DNA of 64,000 nt from Homarus americanus (GCF_018991925.1 NW_024735516.1:285001-349000), one strand, 5' to 3'; counted from the stretch's first letter, positions 43,871 to 56,390 are shown. Numbers and translations are program-made. Notes: generated from the sequence alone by a model not told the origin.

Positions 43871-44446
43871 CACACCTTTATCATGGACGTAAAACTGACT
43901 AAGCGGCACTGTGCTGTGGACGAGTGAGTGTGGAGATCACGAGGTTCCTGAAGGTGTAGGTAAACAAAGAGGTTCTGGCGAGTTTATCCAAACCAACAAG
44001 GGAGTGGATAAACTGTACTATATTACTTATACCACTTTACTATAATCCTTAGACGATATTACTAAGGCTATATTACTTATACCACTTTACTTTATTACTT
44101 AGACGATATTACTAAGGCTATTACTATATTACTTATCTTACTTATCACCTCGTTATCACGTTAGTGTTTCTGAGTGAGGGTCAGTGTGAGGTATTACATA
44201 CACCTTTAGCCTTGCACCCTGAAACAATTAACTTGGGTAAATGAATATTATGCACAGAGATGCTGGCTGTTGAGTAATTACTCTCCCGCCACGCTTGAGT
44301 TATTACTTGAAGCAACACCTACAACACTGCTCAAGTCTTGTTTATTATTTAGTCATGTAGGTTTATGTATACCTGTAGTTTGGTCAAGGTTTTGCTGTGG
44401 CTCTAAGCGACTGTCTGATGTGTCTACTGGTGGTCCCTGGGCTGAG
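43871..44446. other. Unassigned sequence with 53-bp duplication
   Basis: TATTACTTATACCACTTTAC followed by TTAGACGATATTACTAAGGC occurs twice at about 44020-44130. The remainder is unique. Confidence 0.65.
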
Positions 44447-46800
44447 GAGAGAGGTAATATAATCGAGGATAAAGGTAACATAATTGAGGATAAAGGTAAC
44501 ATAATTGAGGATAAAGGTAACATAATCGAGGATAAAGGTAACATAATTGAGGATAAAGGTAACATAATTGAGGATAAAGGTAATATAACTGAGGATAAAG
44601 GTAACATAATTGAGGATAAAGGTAACATAACTGAGGATAAAGGTAACATAACTGAGGATAAAGGTAACATAACTGAGGAGGATAAAGGTAACATAATTGA
44701 GGATAAAAGGTAACAGGTAACATAATTGAGGATAAAGGGATAAAGGATAACATAACTGAGGATAAAGGTAACATAATTGAGGATAAAACATAATTGAGGA
44801 TAAAATAACATAATTGAGGATAAAATAACGCTGAGGATAAAGGTAACATAATTGAGGATAAAGGTAACATAACTGAGGATAAAGGTAACATAATTGAGGA
44901 TAAAGGTAACATAACTGAGGATAAAGGTAACATAATTGAGGATAAAGGTAACATAATTGAGGATAAAGGTAACATAACTGAGGATAAAGGTAACATAACT
45001 GAGGATAAAGGTAACATAATTGAGGATAAAGGTAACATAACTGAGGATAAAGGTAACATAATTGAGGATAAAGGTAACATAATTGAGGATAAAGGTAACA
45101 TAACTGAGGATAAAGGTAACATAACTGAGGATAAAGGTAACATAATTGAGGATAAAGGTAACATAATTGAGGATAAAGGTAACATAACTGAGGATAAAGG
45201 TAACATAACTGAGGATAAAGGTAACATAATTGAGGATAAAGGTAACATAACTGAGGATAAAGGTAACATAATTGAGGATAAAGGTAACATAACTGAGGAT
45301 AAAGGTAACATAACTGAGGATAAAGGTAACATAACTGAGGATAAAGGTAACATAATTGAGGATAAAGGTAACATAACTGAGGATAAAGGTAACATAATTG
45401 AGGATAAAGGTAACATAATTGAGGATAAAGGTAACATAATTGAGGATAAAGGTAACATAACTGAGGATAAAGGTAACATAATTGAGGATAAAGGTAACAT
45501 AACTGAGGATAAAGGTAACATAATTGAGGATAAAGGTAACATAACTGAGGATAAAGGTAACATAACTGAGGATAAAGGTAACATAACTGAGGATAAAGGG
45601 AACATAATTGAGGATAAAGGTAACATAATTGAGGATAAAGGTAACATAATTGAGGATAAAGGTAACATAACTGAGGATAAAGGAAACATAACTGAGGATA
45701 AAGGTAACATAATTGAGGATAAAGGTAACATAATTGAGGATAAAGGTAACATAACTGAGGATAAAGGTAACATAACTGAGGATAAAGGTAACATAATTGA
45801 GGATAAAGGTAACATAACTGAGGATAAAGGTAACATAACTGAGGATAAAGGTAACATAATTGAGGATAAAGGTAACATAATTGAGGATAATTAACATAAT
45901 TGAGGGGATAAAGGTAACATAATTGAGGATAAAAAGAGTAACATAATTGAGGATAAAGGTATTAACAAAATTGAGGATAAAAGGTAACATAATTGAGATA
46001 AAGGTAACATAATTGAGGATAAAAGAATACCTATTAGAGATAAAAGTAACATAACTGCAGAGGATAAAGGTAACATAACTTTGAGGATAAAAGGTAACAT
46101 AACTGAGATAAGAGGTAACATAACTGAGAGACTAAAGGTAACATAATTGAGGATAAAGAGTAACATAACTGAGGATAAGGTAACATAACTGAGGGATAAA
46201 GGTAACATAATTGAGATAAAAGGTAACATAATGAGGATAAAAGGTAACGCATAACTGAGGATAAGGTAACATAATAACTGAGGATAAAGGTAACATAACT
46301 GAGGATAAAAGAGTAACATAACTAGGGATAAAAAGGTAACATAAATTGAGGATAAAAGGTAACATAACTGAGGATAAGGTAACATAACTGAGGATAAAGA
46401 GTAACATAATTGAGGATAAAGGTAACATAACTGAGGATAAAGGTAACATAACTGAGGATAAAGGTAACATAACTGAGGATAAAAGGTAACATAACTGAGG
46501 GATAAAGGTAACATAACTGAGGATAAAGAGTAACATAACTGAGGATAAAGAGTAACATATAATTGAGGATAAAGGTAACATATTGAGGATAAAGAGTAAC
46601 ATAACTGAGGATAAAAATACTTATAATTTAGAGATAAAGGTAACATAAATGAGGATAAAGGTAACATAACTGAGGATAAAGGTAACATAATTGAGGATAA
46701 AGGTAACATAACTGAGGATAAAGGTAACATAACTGAGGATAAAGGTAACATAATTGAGGATAAAGGTAACATAATTGAGGATAAAGATAACATAACTGAG
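44447..46800. repeat. 21-bp satellite (GGTAACATAATTGAGGATAAA)n variants, about 110 copies
   Basis: Almost every unit carries either ATTGAGG or ACTGAGG, giving a two-letter code along the array. 44447-44690, 44830-45890 and 46640-46800 are essentially indel-free. 44690-44830 and especially 45890-46640 contain an indel in nearly every unit. The long minus-strand frames of up to 545 codons (TFILNYV/TFILSYV units) arise because 21 is a multiple of three. Confidence 0.98.
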
Positions 46801-46867
46801 TAATCTCATAAATCGATTTCATCTGCTAGCCTATAGTAACCCAGATTGAACGTTTTAGAAAGTATTA

Positions 46868-47500
46868 GAACCTACCATAACCTGACCTGACCTACCATGA
46901 CCTAACCTGACCTTCCATGACCTGACCTGAACTGCCATGACCTGACCTGACCTGCCATGACCCAACCTGATCTGCCATGACCTAACCTGACCTGCCATGA
47001 CCTGACCTGACCTGCCATGACCTGACCTGACCTGACCTAACCTGACCTGCCGCGGCTTAACCTGACCTGCCACTGACCTAACCTGGCCTGCCGCGGCCTA
47101 ACCTGACCTGCCATGAAGCCCCTGCCCCTGACCTACCGCGGCACAAGCCCACAACCTGCCATGACCTGACCTGACCTACCATGACCCCCGCCTGATCTGC
47201 ACCATGGCCTAACTGACCTGCCATGACCTGAACTGACCTGTCATGACCTGACCTGCCATGACCTAACCTGACCTGCCATGACCTAACCTGACTTTCCATG
47301 ACCTAACCTGACCTGCCATGACCTGACCTGACCTGACCTGCCATGACCTGACCTGACCAAACCCTGACTGCCATGACCCTAACCTGACCTGCCATGACCT
47401 AACCTGACCTGCCATGACCTAACCTGACTTTCCATGACCTAACCTGACCTGCCATGACCTGACCTGACCTGACCTGCCATGACCTGACCTGACCTTAGTC
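46868..47500. repeat. ACCTG-type minisatellite (CCTGCCATGACCTAACCTGA)n
   Basis: About 31 copies of a 20-bp unit itself built from ACCTG/ACCTA pentamers. An approximately 100-bp block (CTTTCCATGACCTAACCTGA onward) occurs twice, at about 47291 and 47428, indicating higher-order duplication. Confidence 0.93.
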
Positions 47501-47947
47501 GGCCTGGGGAGGAGCAGCTTGATGAATTGACGTATTATAAGTGATTTTATTTTTCATCAGAGGAAGGAATAATTATTATAAGAAATCTCATTAAAAACGA
47601 AGTCTTTGAGAAGGTCACACACACACACACACACACACACACAACAGTTACGTTACAAAAGAGACGCTAGGAGAATAACAGCAGTGAACTTGACTGTAAA
47701 ATTACTGGGTCGTATAAACCAGTCATGAAATGCTTGAGTACAGGTCTTGTGCCAATTTACAACACGTACTGAAACAGGTAGACCAGGCACCATCTCCACC
47801 ATGATCACAGCGTCTTGATTTTGAAGTGGACTATCCTCTCAGTGCCCGCTGTGTCCCCTCCCTTATATAACACTACTGTGAGATGTGTTGTGTGCTGAAT
47901 GTGTTTGACGTCCGTGATACAATGTTGGCCATTACACTTGTGGATAC
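47501..47947. other. Unassigned sequence with (CA)n
   Basis: A (CA)n run at 47617-47642. No gene recognised. Confidence 0.55.
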
Positions 47948-48185
47948 GTCTCTCTCTCTCTCTCTCTCCACCCACCTCCATCCACTCTTTCTCTCCTTCC
48001 CTCTACACCCCTCCCGTTTCCCCGTCCTCCCTCCACCTCCGTGTCTATCCCTCACCCCGTCCCTCCACCACACCCTCTCCCCCTTCCCTGTACCGCCACT
48101 TCACCCCTCATCCCTCACCCCCTCCCTCCACCATACCCCTCTCCTACCCACTCTCCATCCCCTCCTCCACCACCCCCACCTCCTA
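47948..48185. repeat. Pyrimidine-rich tract
   Basis: (TC)n at 47948-47968, then C-rich CCCTCCACCACACCCTC-type low complexity. Three overlapping Pro/Ser/His-rich frames are by-products. Confidence 0.88.
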
Positions 48186-48295
48186 ATTGTTTAACGGGAG
48201 TAATTGAGTGTTGCGCTTGTAATTGCATAATTTACACAGGCGAGTTACCGGCTGGTGGTGAGAACGACCGCCTCAACTCTGCAACAAATCTACTT

Positions 48296-48425
48296 AAATC
48301 CTTCTTATTAATCTCAAAGTTAACATTCACTAATCTATTTATTCCTCAGTTAATATTCACTAGTCTATTTATCTCGTTGTTAATATTTGCTAATTTATGT
48401 TAATGTTCAGTAATCTCTTTTTTTC
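48296..48425. repeat. About 35-bp tandem repeat
   Basis: GTTAATATTCACTAGTCTAT followed by TTATCTC recurs about 3.5 times with decay. Confidence 0.8.
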
Positions 48426-48579
48426 CCCCAAAGTTAATATCAATTATCTTAATGCTAATACAACACAGTGTATAAAATATGATTGTTAAGATGATAAATT
48501 TATTAGTTAAATAATTTGCCAGTAAAGAAACAGACATTACAAACAAAACACTTCATGAATACATGGAACTTAACGTTAC

Positions 48580-48662
48580 ATTTAGTTAGGTGAGGTTAGG
48601 TGAGGTGAGGTGAGGTGAGGTGAGGTGAGGTTAGCTTAGGTGAGGTTAGGTGAGGTTACGTT
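48580..48662 (+). repeat. TTAGG/TGAGG mixed pentamer array
   Basis: TTAGGTGAGG and pure TGAGG units alternate, about 15 pentamers. Confidence 0.88.
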
Positions 48663-49234
48663 ATGAATGACTGAACACCTCATAACTACTCAGCTCTCCT
48701 CAAAAAACAATTAACCACTACTAGGACGAGTGTACCTACAGCATGGCAATATAACCAAGAGGAAAGACCTATATAGTGAATAACCCAAACGAAGTGAGAC
48801 AAGAATCCTGTGTCTCTGATGATGTATAATGCAGTTCAATGAAGAATTTTTCAATATATGATGAGGATAATTCACTAAACAAACTGAGAGACCAGAAAAA
48901 CACGTCATCAAAGGTAAAGTCAACAGGGCCCAGGACACAGTGACGTGAACCATAAACAGTTTTCACATTCTTACACTGATAAACCCGTGTACATGACCTA
49001 ACACACTGTTCTATACCTGTACAATACATGGCAGTATTTTGAGCAACAATGTCGTTCTGTTATCAATCTTTTCTTACGAGATGTTTGCTGGGCTTCAGGA
49101 GGTGACAACAGAGGTCGGTATGAACCATCAGATTACAAGCAACATAATTGATACTTTTTTTTTCTATTGATCAGAGATGCGATTTTTAACTACTGTAATC
49201 ATGTAAAGAGCATGAAAATTTATTTGAGTGTTAG

Positions 49235-49235
<1 letters not shown>
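48663..49235. other. Unassigned sequence
   Basis: Two minus-strand frames of 80-86 codons (48711-49029) have no recognisable domain. Confidence 0.5.

Positions 49236-49263
<28 letters not shown>
49236..49263. repeat. (GT)n microsatellite
   Basis: About 14 units. A short (ACAG)n lies nearby at 49351-49367. Confidence 0.96.
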
Positions 49264-49266
<3 letters not shown>

Positions 49267-49676
49267 CTTGTTTAATAAATGCCTGTCTCGTATATCTTGC
49301 TGGAAGATCAATCAGTAAGACGAGATGGAGGAGACGGCAATAAACAAACAAACAGACAGACAGACAGTCATCAGTATCAAATTATTTCCACTTTCTCTTT
49401 CCACTCGTTGATGTTAATGAGATTTCACCAACTGGGACAGAGTCTATATGGCCATCAAAGGTGTTTATAGTCTCGGCGGATTTAATACTAAGATTTGTCA
49501 ATTTCAATTTACTAAGAAGGATGATAAAGTTAGTCTTACCCTTCCAAAGTTATGAGGACTAAAAATCTTCATAATCATCCTAAGTTGTTACATATTTCTC
49601 CACCTGATATTTACATCTGGTAGGAAGTTACTGGACGAGATTTTTAATTATGTCAAATCAATAACTAAATACGAGA
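49264..49676. other. Unassigned AT-rich sequence
   Basis: No gene recognised. Confidence 0.5.
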
Positions 49677-49795
49677 GATAGCTTCAAACATAGGTTGGTG
49701 TTTACATGAACGATAGGGGTTGGGTGTAAATGGGACTGCACAGTATGGGTCAATAGGCCAGCTGCAGTTTCCTCCATTCTTATGTTCTTCTGTTC
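49677..49795 (+). mobile_element. CR1-like 3' tail only
   Basis: GATAGCTTCAAACATAGGTT, GATAGGGGTTGGGTGTAAAT, AGTATGGGTCAATAGGCCAG and CATTCTTATGTTCTTC. It matches the last 110 bp of the CR1 copy ending at 33276 (without its LTR-like insertion). Confidence 0.88.
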
Positions 49796-50194
49796 TCATA
49801 CTGTTACCTTCACTGTGTAAATGTGGTAGACTGTTAAGGGTTAGTTATGGTGCATAGAAAGTGTGAGGTAAAGTACTACAGTGTGGTAAGGTGCACTTAA
49901 GTGTACTACAGTGTACTACCAGGTTCACTAAGCATCTATGAATTAAACCTTCGTATAAACAGAGATAGAAATTGACGGATCAAACTAGACACTGTACACA
50001 TCTGAAGGTGTTTGACGCTACAAGAGATAAGTCTCACCTCCACTCACCAAGAAAGCTACATAAGTGACAGCTTAATTAATATCTGTAAAATGCCTATAGC
50101 TGCTGTCGGAGGAACAAGAACGGCGTGACTTACAACTTAACAATACACGTAAATATATCTCCGAGGTCAAGGTCAAATGTGAAGGTCTTGATGC
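49796..50194. other. Unassigned sequence
   Basis: Contains GTACTACAGTGTACTACC-type short duplications at about 49870-49920. Nothing else. Confidence 0.5.
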
Positions 50195-52070
50195 ACTCCG
50201 TTTGTTATTGGACAAAGGAAGGCTTATAGGTAGGAGAATCAATCGTAGTAAAGTTTACCTCCGAGATTATTATAAGGTATTGGCCAGTAGGGTTAAGACC
50301 GAGATAAGAAAAGCAAAGAGGAATAATGAACTGAAGGTAGCAAGGGAGGTGAAGTCACACCCCAAGGGATTTTTCCAAATGTATCAAACTAAAACATGAG
50401 ACAAGATTGGACCAAGACAGTCAGATATCGGCGAGCTAACCGATAACGATGGGGAAATGAGCAATAATCTGAACAGATATTTTTCAACAGTTTTCACCAC
50501 CGAAAATTGGAACATGATACCAGAAGCACCGACTATATACAGTAGTGAAGAAAATATATTGAGTGAGATTAGTGATGAGTAGTAACGATGTTAGATAACG
50601 AATAAACTAAAACATTATAAGTCGCCAGGTTCTGATGAGATATTTGCCAGAGTATTAAAGGAATGTAAGGTAGAACTTAGTATGCCCATAATAAACTTGT
50701 TTAACTTGTCATTAAAAACGGGTGAAGAACCAGAATCCAGGAGAATAGCGAATGCGATACCGATTTTTAAGAAGCGAGATAGATCACTATCCTCTAACTA
50801 ATATCCAATCAGTTTCACATGAATTGTAGGCAAATTACTGGAAGCGATAATTTCAAACTTTATTTGAATCACCTGGAGAAGTGCAAGTGAATCAACGATT
50901 CCCAACATGGCTTCACAACTGGACGTTCATGACTGATAAACCTATCAACATTCTTTTCAACTGTTTTCGAATCGGTGGATGACGGACACGATTATGATGT
51001 GGTATATTTCGACTTTAGCAAAGCCTTCGGCAGAGTCCCCCATGAAAGACTAATACGTAAAGTGGAGGTACATGAAATTGGAGTAGATTTTCTAAATTGG
51101 ATTAGGAAGTGGTTACAGGACAGGAAACAGAGAGTAAGCATTAATGGCACTAGATCCGATTGGGGTAACGTCACTAATGGAGTACCCCAAGGCTCAGTAC
51201 TTGGACCATGACTATTTATTAAATACATAAACGACATAGACATCTGCGTAGACAACAACATAAGTAACTAAATTTGCTGATGACACTATAATAGGGCGTG
51301 TAATTAAATCTGACGAGGACTCCGCACAATTACAGGGAGATATAAAACAAAAATTTGCATGGCCTGAAAAATGGCAGATGAAATTAAATGTGGACAAATG
51401 TAAAATACTTGGTCTACAAGATGTAAACAGAGAAACCAGATATCAAATGAGTAACTTTGATATATATTATAGGGAAATCCGACTGTGAGAAAGATATAGG
51501 GGTAATGATAAATAGGAATCTTAAACCAAGACAACAAGATGTATTTGCTCGAAACAAACGAGTGTTAGTTACAAGACTAGCGAGGCCATCCTAAAACTTT
51601 ATCATGCGCTTGTGACACCTTACTTTAATTACACAGTTCAGTTCTGGTCACCGTACAACAGAATGGATATCGAATCCCTAGAAAGCATTCGGATGAGGAT
51701 GTCAGGACTAATCCCAGGCATTAGGAACCTTGAGTACAGAGAGAGATTAAAGCATCTGAATTTGCACTCCTTCGAGAGTCGTAGAGTGAGGGGCGATATG
51801 ATCGAGGTGTATAAATGGAAGTCAGGGCTAAACAAATGTGATAAAGGTACTCAAACTATCCAACCAGGAGCGAACTCGGAGCAATGGTTTTAAAACAGAG
51901 TTGTGGACGAGTGGAACAAGTTACCGAACATCATCATAGCTCGAATAAGCTGGATAGCTTCAAACATAGATTTGATGGATATATGAGCAATAGGGATTGG
52001 GTGTAAACGGGACTACCTAGTATGGGCCAATCGACCTGTTGCAGTTTCCTTCATTCTTATGTAGTTATGT
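50195..52070 (+). pseudogene. CR1-like LINE, 5'-truncated and mutated
   Basis: Begins at the residue equivalent to about 30563 in the 29.5-kb copy and runs to the shared 3' tail CATTCTTATG at about 52063. Readable blocks: RRINRSKVYLRDYYKVLASR, MIPEAPTI, KSPGSDEIFARVLKECKVEL, motif A region DVVYFDFSKAFGRVPHERLI, GVPQGSVLGP, then the C-terminal LIPGIRNLEYRERLKHLNLH and MIEVYKWKSGLN. The second catalytic-region Asp of motif A (AFD) is Gly here. Many stops and frameshifts. About 60 bp are missing near 51893 relative to the other copies. No endonuclease or ORF1. Confidence 0.92.
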
Positions 52071-52257
52071 CTGTGTCCTGTCCTGGCTGGTCAACTGTGC
52101 TGGCGGTAAGAGACAGGTCAGCTCACCCCACTACAGCATTATATGGGTTCTCATTGTGTACACAGTGTTTACTCTCTGTCGTGGAGGTAAGATTATCGCC
52201 ACACTCCTTCATCATCCTCATTAGTTTTTCCTTTTAATGTTTATACTGAGTCCCGTG

Positions 52258-52261
<4 letters not shown>

Positions 52262-52299
<38 letters not shown>

Positions 52300-52300
52300 T
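52262..52300. repeat. (GT)n microsatellite
   Basis: About 19 units at the left edge of the RTE-like relic. Confidence 0.97.
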
Positions 52301-52552
52301 CTTGAACACCTATGTAGATGCATATGCATACCTCGGCCTTGAGGTGAATGTACGTAAGACTCAGATTCTCTTTCAGCCTGCCCCTGGTTCAGCCACACCT
52401 TCACCATCCACCCAGGTTAACGGTACTACCCTCTCTAATGTTACCCACTTTTGGTATCTCGGTTCCTACCTGTCCACCGCTGCGGACATCGATGAAGAGA
52501 TTCAACGTCGGATCAGATGTTCATATCAAGCCTTTAGCAGACACCGTACATA
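52301..52552 (+). pseudogene. RTE-like LINE RT fragment (second copy)
   Basis: The plus strand reads YAYLGLEVNVRKTQILFQPA, PGSATPSPSTQVNGTTLSNV, THFWYLGSYLSTAADIDEEI and QRRIRCSYQAFSRHRT, closely matching 11795-11960 of the first copy, and additionally keeps the preceding LGLEVNVRKTQ segment. It is cut at both ends, by (GT)n on the left and by a reverse-oriented CR1 tail on the right. Confidence 0.85.
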
Positions 52553-52945
52553 AGAACATAAGAAAATAAGGAGTCTGCAATAGGCCGGTTGGCCTGTGCA
52601 GTGTGCATGGCAGCTCCTGTCGAGAGTTACTATCACTCTCTATCATCCATGAATCTATCTAGCCTCCTTTTAAAACTTTTCAGCATTCCAGCACTCACTA
52701 CAAAGTTGCTAAGCTTGTTCCACTCGTCCACCACACTATTTGTGAACCAGTTCCTTCCTATTTCCCTCCTAAACCTAAACTTGTCCAACTTAAATCCATT
52801 GCTACGAGTCCTATCTTGCTCGGATATTATAAGAACTTTATCTATATCTCCTTTATTGATTTCTTTCACCCACTTAAATACTTCTATTTTATCTCCCCGC
52901 ACTCTTCGTCTTTCTAGGGAATGCAAGTTTAGTTTCTTTAATCTA
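52553..52945 (-). pseudogene. CR1-like RT C-terminus with 3' tail
   Basis: The minus strand reads HSLERRRVRGDKIEVFKWVK, NKGDIDKVL, SNGFKLDKFRFRREIGRNWF, VVDEWNKLSNFV and LKSFKRRLDRFMDDRE, then a 3' tail through GCCTATTGCAGACTCC to TTATTTTCTTATGTTCTTAT. It is related to, but clearly a different subfamily from, the 29.5-kb element. The same tail type occurs at 15021-15091. Confidence 0.9.
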
Positions 52946-53765
52946 TCTTGATATGGAGAGAGCGTTGGTGTAGCCGGAGTACTCTGTGCCGAGCATGATT
53001 CTGCAGACCCTTTTCTGTACCTTCTCTAGCTGACGTTGTTGGGTGGAGTTGAGAGAAGACGACCAGGCTGGTGACGCATACGTTAGTTTGGGGAGAATAA
53101 AGGCGTTGTAGATGGTCCTCAGTTCTGGCGTGGGTGTCCCAAGTGACCTAAGTCGTCGTAGCATGTAGAGACGATATGAGGCTGCCTTGACTGTGTTATT
53201 TACATGGGCCTTCCAGTCAAGTTTGTTGTCTATGGTTACACCCAGGAGTTTGGCAGACTGCACCAGCTGGAGAGGATGGGCACCCACTGTGACTGCTGGG
53301 GCTTGCACTGGAGTGGTGGCGGTATTGATGTGCATGACTACGGTTTTGGTGTGGTTGATGGTGACCTTGTTCTCCGTGATCCATGCCTGTAGCCTGTCCA
53401 GGGTGCCTTGTAGCAATGAGTAGTCTGGTGCGGTGTTGTCCACTGTAACCCCCACAGTGCAGTCATCCACGTACTTCCACCTGTGAGGAGTGTCCGATAG
53501 AGCGTCGTTGATCAGGATGAGGAAGCACAGTGGTCCCATCTTGGTCCCCTGGGGAACACCGCAGGTGAGGTGTTGGAATGTGGAGACCAAGCCCTGATAC
53601 CTCACTGCCTGGCGACGTCCACTCAAGAAATCAGTGAGCCATGAGACCAGGTTGGTGGGCAGCCCTAGTGCAATAGCCTTGTTGATAACAGTGCAGTGAT
53701 CAACAAGGTCAAAGGCCTTCCTGAAGTCCACAAGGGCAACGGCCAGTGATGTCTTACAAAGTAGA
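52943..53765 (-). pseudogene. LINE reverse transcriptase, best preserved RT frame in the window
   Basis: One uninterrupted minus-strand frame of about 274 codons. It shows motif A ALVDFRKAFDLVDH, LVSWLTDFLSGRRQAVRYQG, motif B TCGVPQGTKMGPL and motif C WKYVDDCTVGVTVDN with both Asp residues. Then come LDRLQAWITENKVTINHTKT, LLGVTIDNKLDWKAHVNNTV and the thumb LPKLTYASPAWSSSLNSTQQ. The N-terminal RT part, the endonuclease and the C-terminal about 80 residues are missing: a (GA)n run abuts the left end of the coding piece and a CR1 tail follows its right end. The family is the one whose C-terminus survives at 42448-43062. Cannot be active because it is truncated on both sides. Confidence 0.92.
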
Positions 53766-53785
53766 AAAAAGAAAGACAAACAAAT

Positions 53786-53788
<3 letters not shown>

Positions 53789-53850
<62 letters not shown>
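53789..53850. repeat. (GA)n microsatellite
   Basis: About 30 units. It lies at the 5' truncation point of the minus-strand RT fragment. Confidence 0.98.
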
Positions 53851-53854
<4 letters not shown>

Positions 53855-53879
53855 GAGAGAGAGACTGAGATCAATACCT

Positions 53880-54447
53880 CACTCTCTACTGCTGAGGGTT
53901 ATTAGTTAAACAAATAAAAGAAATAATTAATTAAACAAAGGACGAAAAACAGAATAAATAAATACAATAAAATCAGCCATAAACAAGAATCAAATATTAA
54001 GATAATAAATACAGAACGATAAAAAAATAAAAATAATAAATATAATAAAAATAAATATGTAGAACAAACGAATTACTAAAAATGGATTAAAAAAAAAAAA
54101 AAAAAATTAAAGTCCTGAAATTAAATTGATCAATAAAATAAAGGTCACACGAATAAATATTATCATAAATATAATCAATAATAAAATAATGAATATAAGA
54201 AAAAGAAAATAATTTATATGTGAAAAGGAAATAGGAAAGTATTTTTTGACCTGGTATAAACATATAAACAAAATGGATTATGACTCATACAATATTATTA
54301 TATAAAGTGAGGAAAAAAATTATATATGACGGACGAAAAAGGATATAGAGAGATATTAAATTATTACAGAAATATTAGTAAAATAAACAAGGGAGATGGA
54401 GAAATAATAATAATATTAATAATAATAACAATAATAATAATAATAAT
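53880..54447. other. A/T-rich low-complexity block
   Basis: Very high A+T with AATAAATA words, an A run near 54090-54107 and an (AAT)n at about 54404-54447. No gene. Confidence 0.85.
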
Positions 54448-54800
54448 CCAGCGGTTGAGTGAACCAGTGAACCAGCGGCTGAGTGAACCAGTGAACCAGC
54501 GGCTGGGTGAACCAGTAAACCAGCGGCTGGGTGAACCAGTAAACCAGTGAACCAGTGAAATAGCTGAGTGAACCAGTGAACTGAGTGAACCAGGCACCAG
54601 CGGCTGAGTGAAACCAGTGAGTGAACCAGTGAGTGAAGGCTGAACCAGTGAACCAGTGAGCGGCGACCAGCGGCTGAGTGAACCAGTGAACCAGCGGCTG
54701 GGTGAACCAGTAAACCAGCGGCTGGGTGAACCAGGAACCAGCGGCTGGGTGAACCAGTGAACCAGCAGCTGAGTGAACCACTAAACCAGCGGTCAGTCTC
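54448..54800. repeat. 24-bp minisatellite, CCAGCGGCTGAGTGAACCAG
   Basis: The unit continues TGAA. About 14 copies with GAGTGAA/GGGTGAA variants and several shortened units in the middle. The multiple open frames on the minus strand are by-products. Confidence 0.95.
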
Positions 54801-55281
54801 CGGGCATCCTAGATTCGTATTTCCACTCAACCGGAAATGAGAGAGAGGCAATCTGGCTCAATTCGTTGCTGTACCTACATAATAAAAGTCAAGATGGCGT
54901 GTGTGCACTGAGACCTTAATCGAAGCTATGGGTCTCTGATCTCTAAAGACAAAATGGAGAGAAAAACAGACTGACTTTATAGTACATAGATGTGGTTACT
55001 GGTTTCAAGAGGCAATTTGGTGACAAAATAACACAGAGACTTTATCGAAGGTCTAATTAATGAAAAATGGCGTCAAATTAGTTCTGAGACTGTATTGAAG
55101 GTTAGATGAGGTCTCTGGTAGAATAGTTCAACAATAAAAAATTATAAGACACCCAAGTGAGGTCTCAGAAGGTGGACTTTGGAGTTCGCTTGAATAAAAC
55201 TTGTCGTTACAACTTCACAAGGACAAGAATGTTTGCCTCGCCTTTACAATTATATTTTCCAGGAAGAGGGAACGTGTGAAT
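54801..55281. other. Unassigned sequence
   Basis: Several loosely similar GAGAC(TT)TTATCGAAG / GAGACTGTATTGAAGG phrases at about 54910, 55030 and 55085 suggest an old roughly 60-bp repeat. No gene recognised. Confidence 0.5.
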
Positions 55282-56390
55282 GAATAGTGAGGGTGTGTGT
55301 GTAGTGGAGGGAGGGAGGGCTGTGTGTGTGTGGAGAGAGGGAGCTGTGTGTAGGTGGAGGGGAGAGGGAGGGCTGTGTGTAGTGGAGGGAGGGAGGGAGG
55401 GCTGTGTAGTGGAGGGAGGGAGGAGGGGGCTGTGTGTAGTGGAGGGAGGGAGGGTGTGTAGCTGTGTGTAGTGGAGGGGGAGGGAGGGGAGGGCTGTGTG
55501 TAGTGTGAGTGGAGGGAGGGAGGGCTGTGTGTAGGGAGAGGAGGGAGGGCTGTGTGTGAGTGGGGAGGGAGGGAGGGGGGGGAGGGCTGTGTGTAGTGGA
55601 GGGAGGGAGTGGGGAGTGGTGTGGGGAGGAGGGAGGGCTGTGTGTGTGATGGAGGGAGGGAGGGCTGTGTGCAGTGGAGGGAGGGAGGGCTGTGTGTGAG
55701 TGGGGAGGGAGGAGGGCTGTGTGGCTGGAGGGAGGGAGGAGGGCTGTGTGTAGTGGAGGGAGGGAGGGCTGTGTGTAGTGGAGGGAGGGTGGAGGGCTGT
55801 GTGTGTGTGTGTAGTGGAGGGAGGGAGGGCTGTGGCTGTGTGTGTAGGGAGGGGAGGGCTGTGTGTAGGAGGAGGGAGGGAGGGGGCTGTGTGTAGTGGA
55901 GGGAGGGGAGGGAGGAGGGCTGTGTGTAGGGAGGGGGGGAGGGCTGGAGGAGGAGGGAGGGGCTGTGTGTGAGGGAGGAGGAGGAGGGTCAGGTAGGGAG
56001 GTGTGTAGGGAGAGGCTGTGTGTGTGGAGGGGGCTGTGTGTATAGAGGGGGAGGTGTGTAGTGGAGAGGAGGGAGGGCTGTGTGTAGTGGAGTGTGTGTG
56101 AGTGGAGGGAGGGAGGGCTGTGTGTAGGAGGAGGCTGTGTGTGTGTGAGGAGGAGGGCTGTGTGTAGAGTGTGGAGGAGGAGGGAGGGGCTGTGTGTGAG
56201 TGGAGGAGGGAGGGAGGGGTGGCTGTGTGTGAGTGGAGGGAGGGAGGGAGGGCTGTGTGTGCTGTGTGTAGTGGGAGGGAGGGAGGAGGGGAGGGAGGGC
56301 TGTGTGTGTAGGTGTGAGGGAGGAGGCTGTGTGTGTGAGTGGAGGGAGGGAGGAGGAGGGAGGGCTGTGTGTGAGTGTTTAGTGAAGGAG
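55282..56390. repeat. About 25-bp G-rich minisatellite, GTGTGTAGTGGAGGGAGGGA
   Basis: The unit continues GGGCT. About 42 copies with heavy indel variation. A 420-codon minus-strand frame (Pro/Ser/His/Thr) spans it and is not a gene. Confidence 0.95.

Noticed and set aside
44353..45990. 545-codon minus-strand open frame (and a 484-codon one in another frame)
   Set aside because: Both are translations of the 21-bp satellite, whose length is a multiple of three and whose unit lacks stops; no coding context.
48711..49029. Two minus-strand frames of 80-86 codons
   Set aside because: No recognisable motif and overlapping frames; random open frames in AT-rich DNA.
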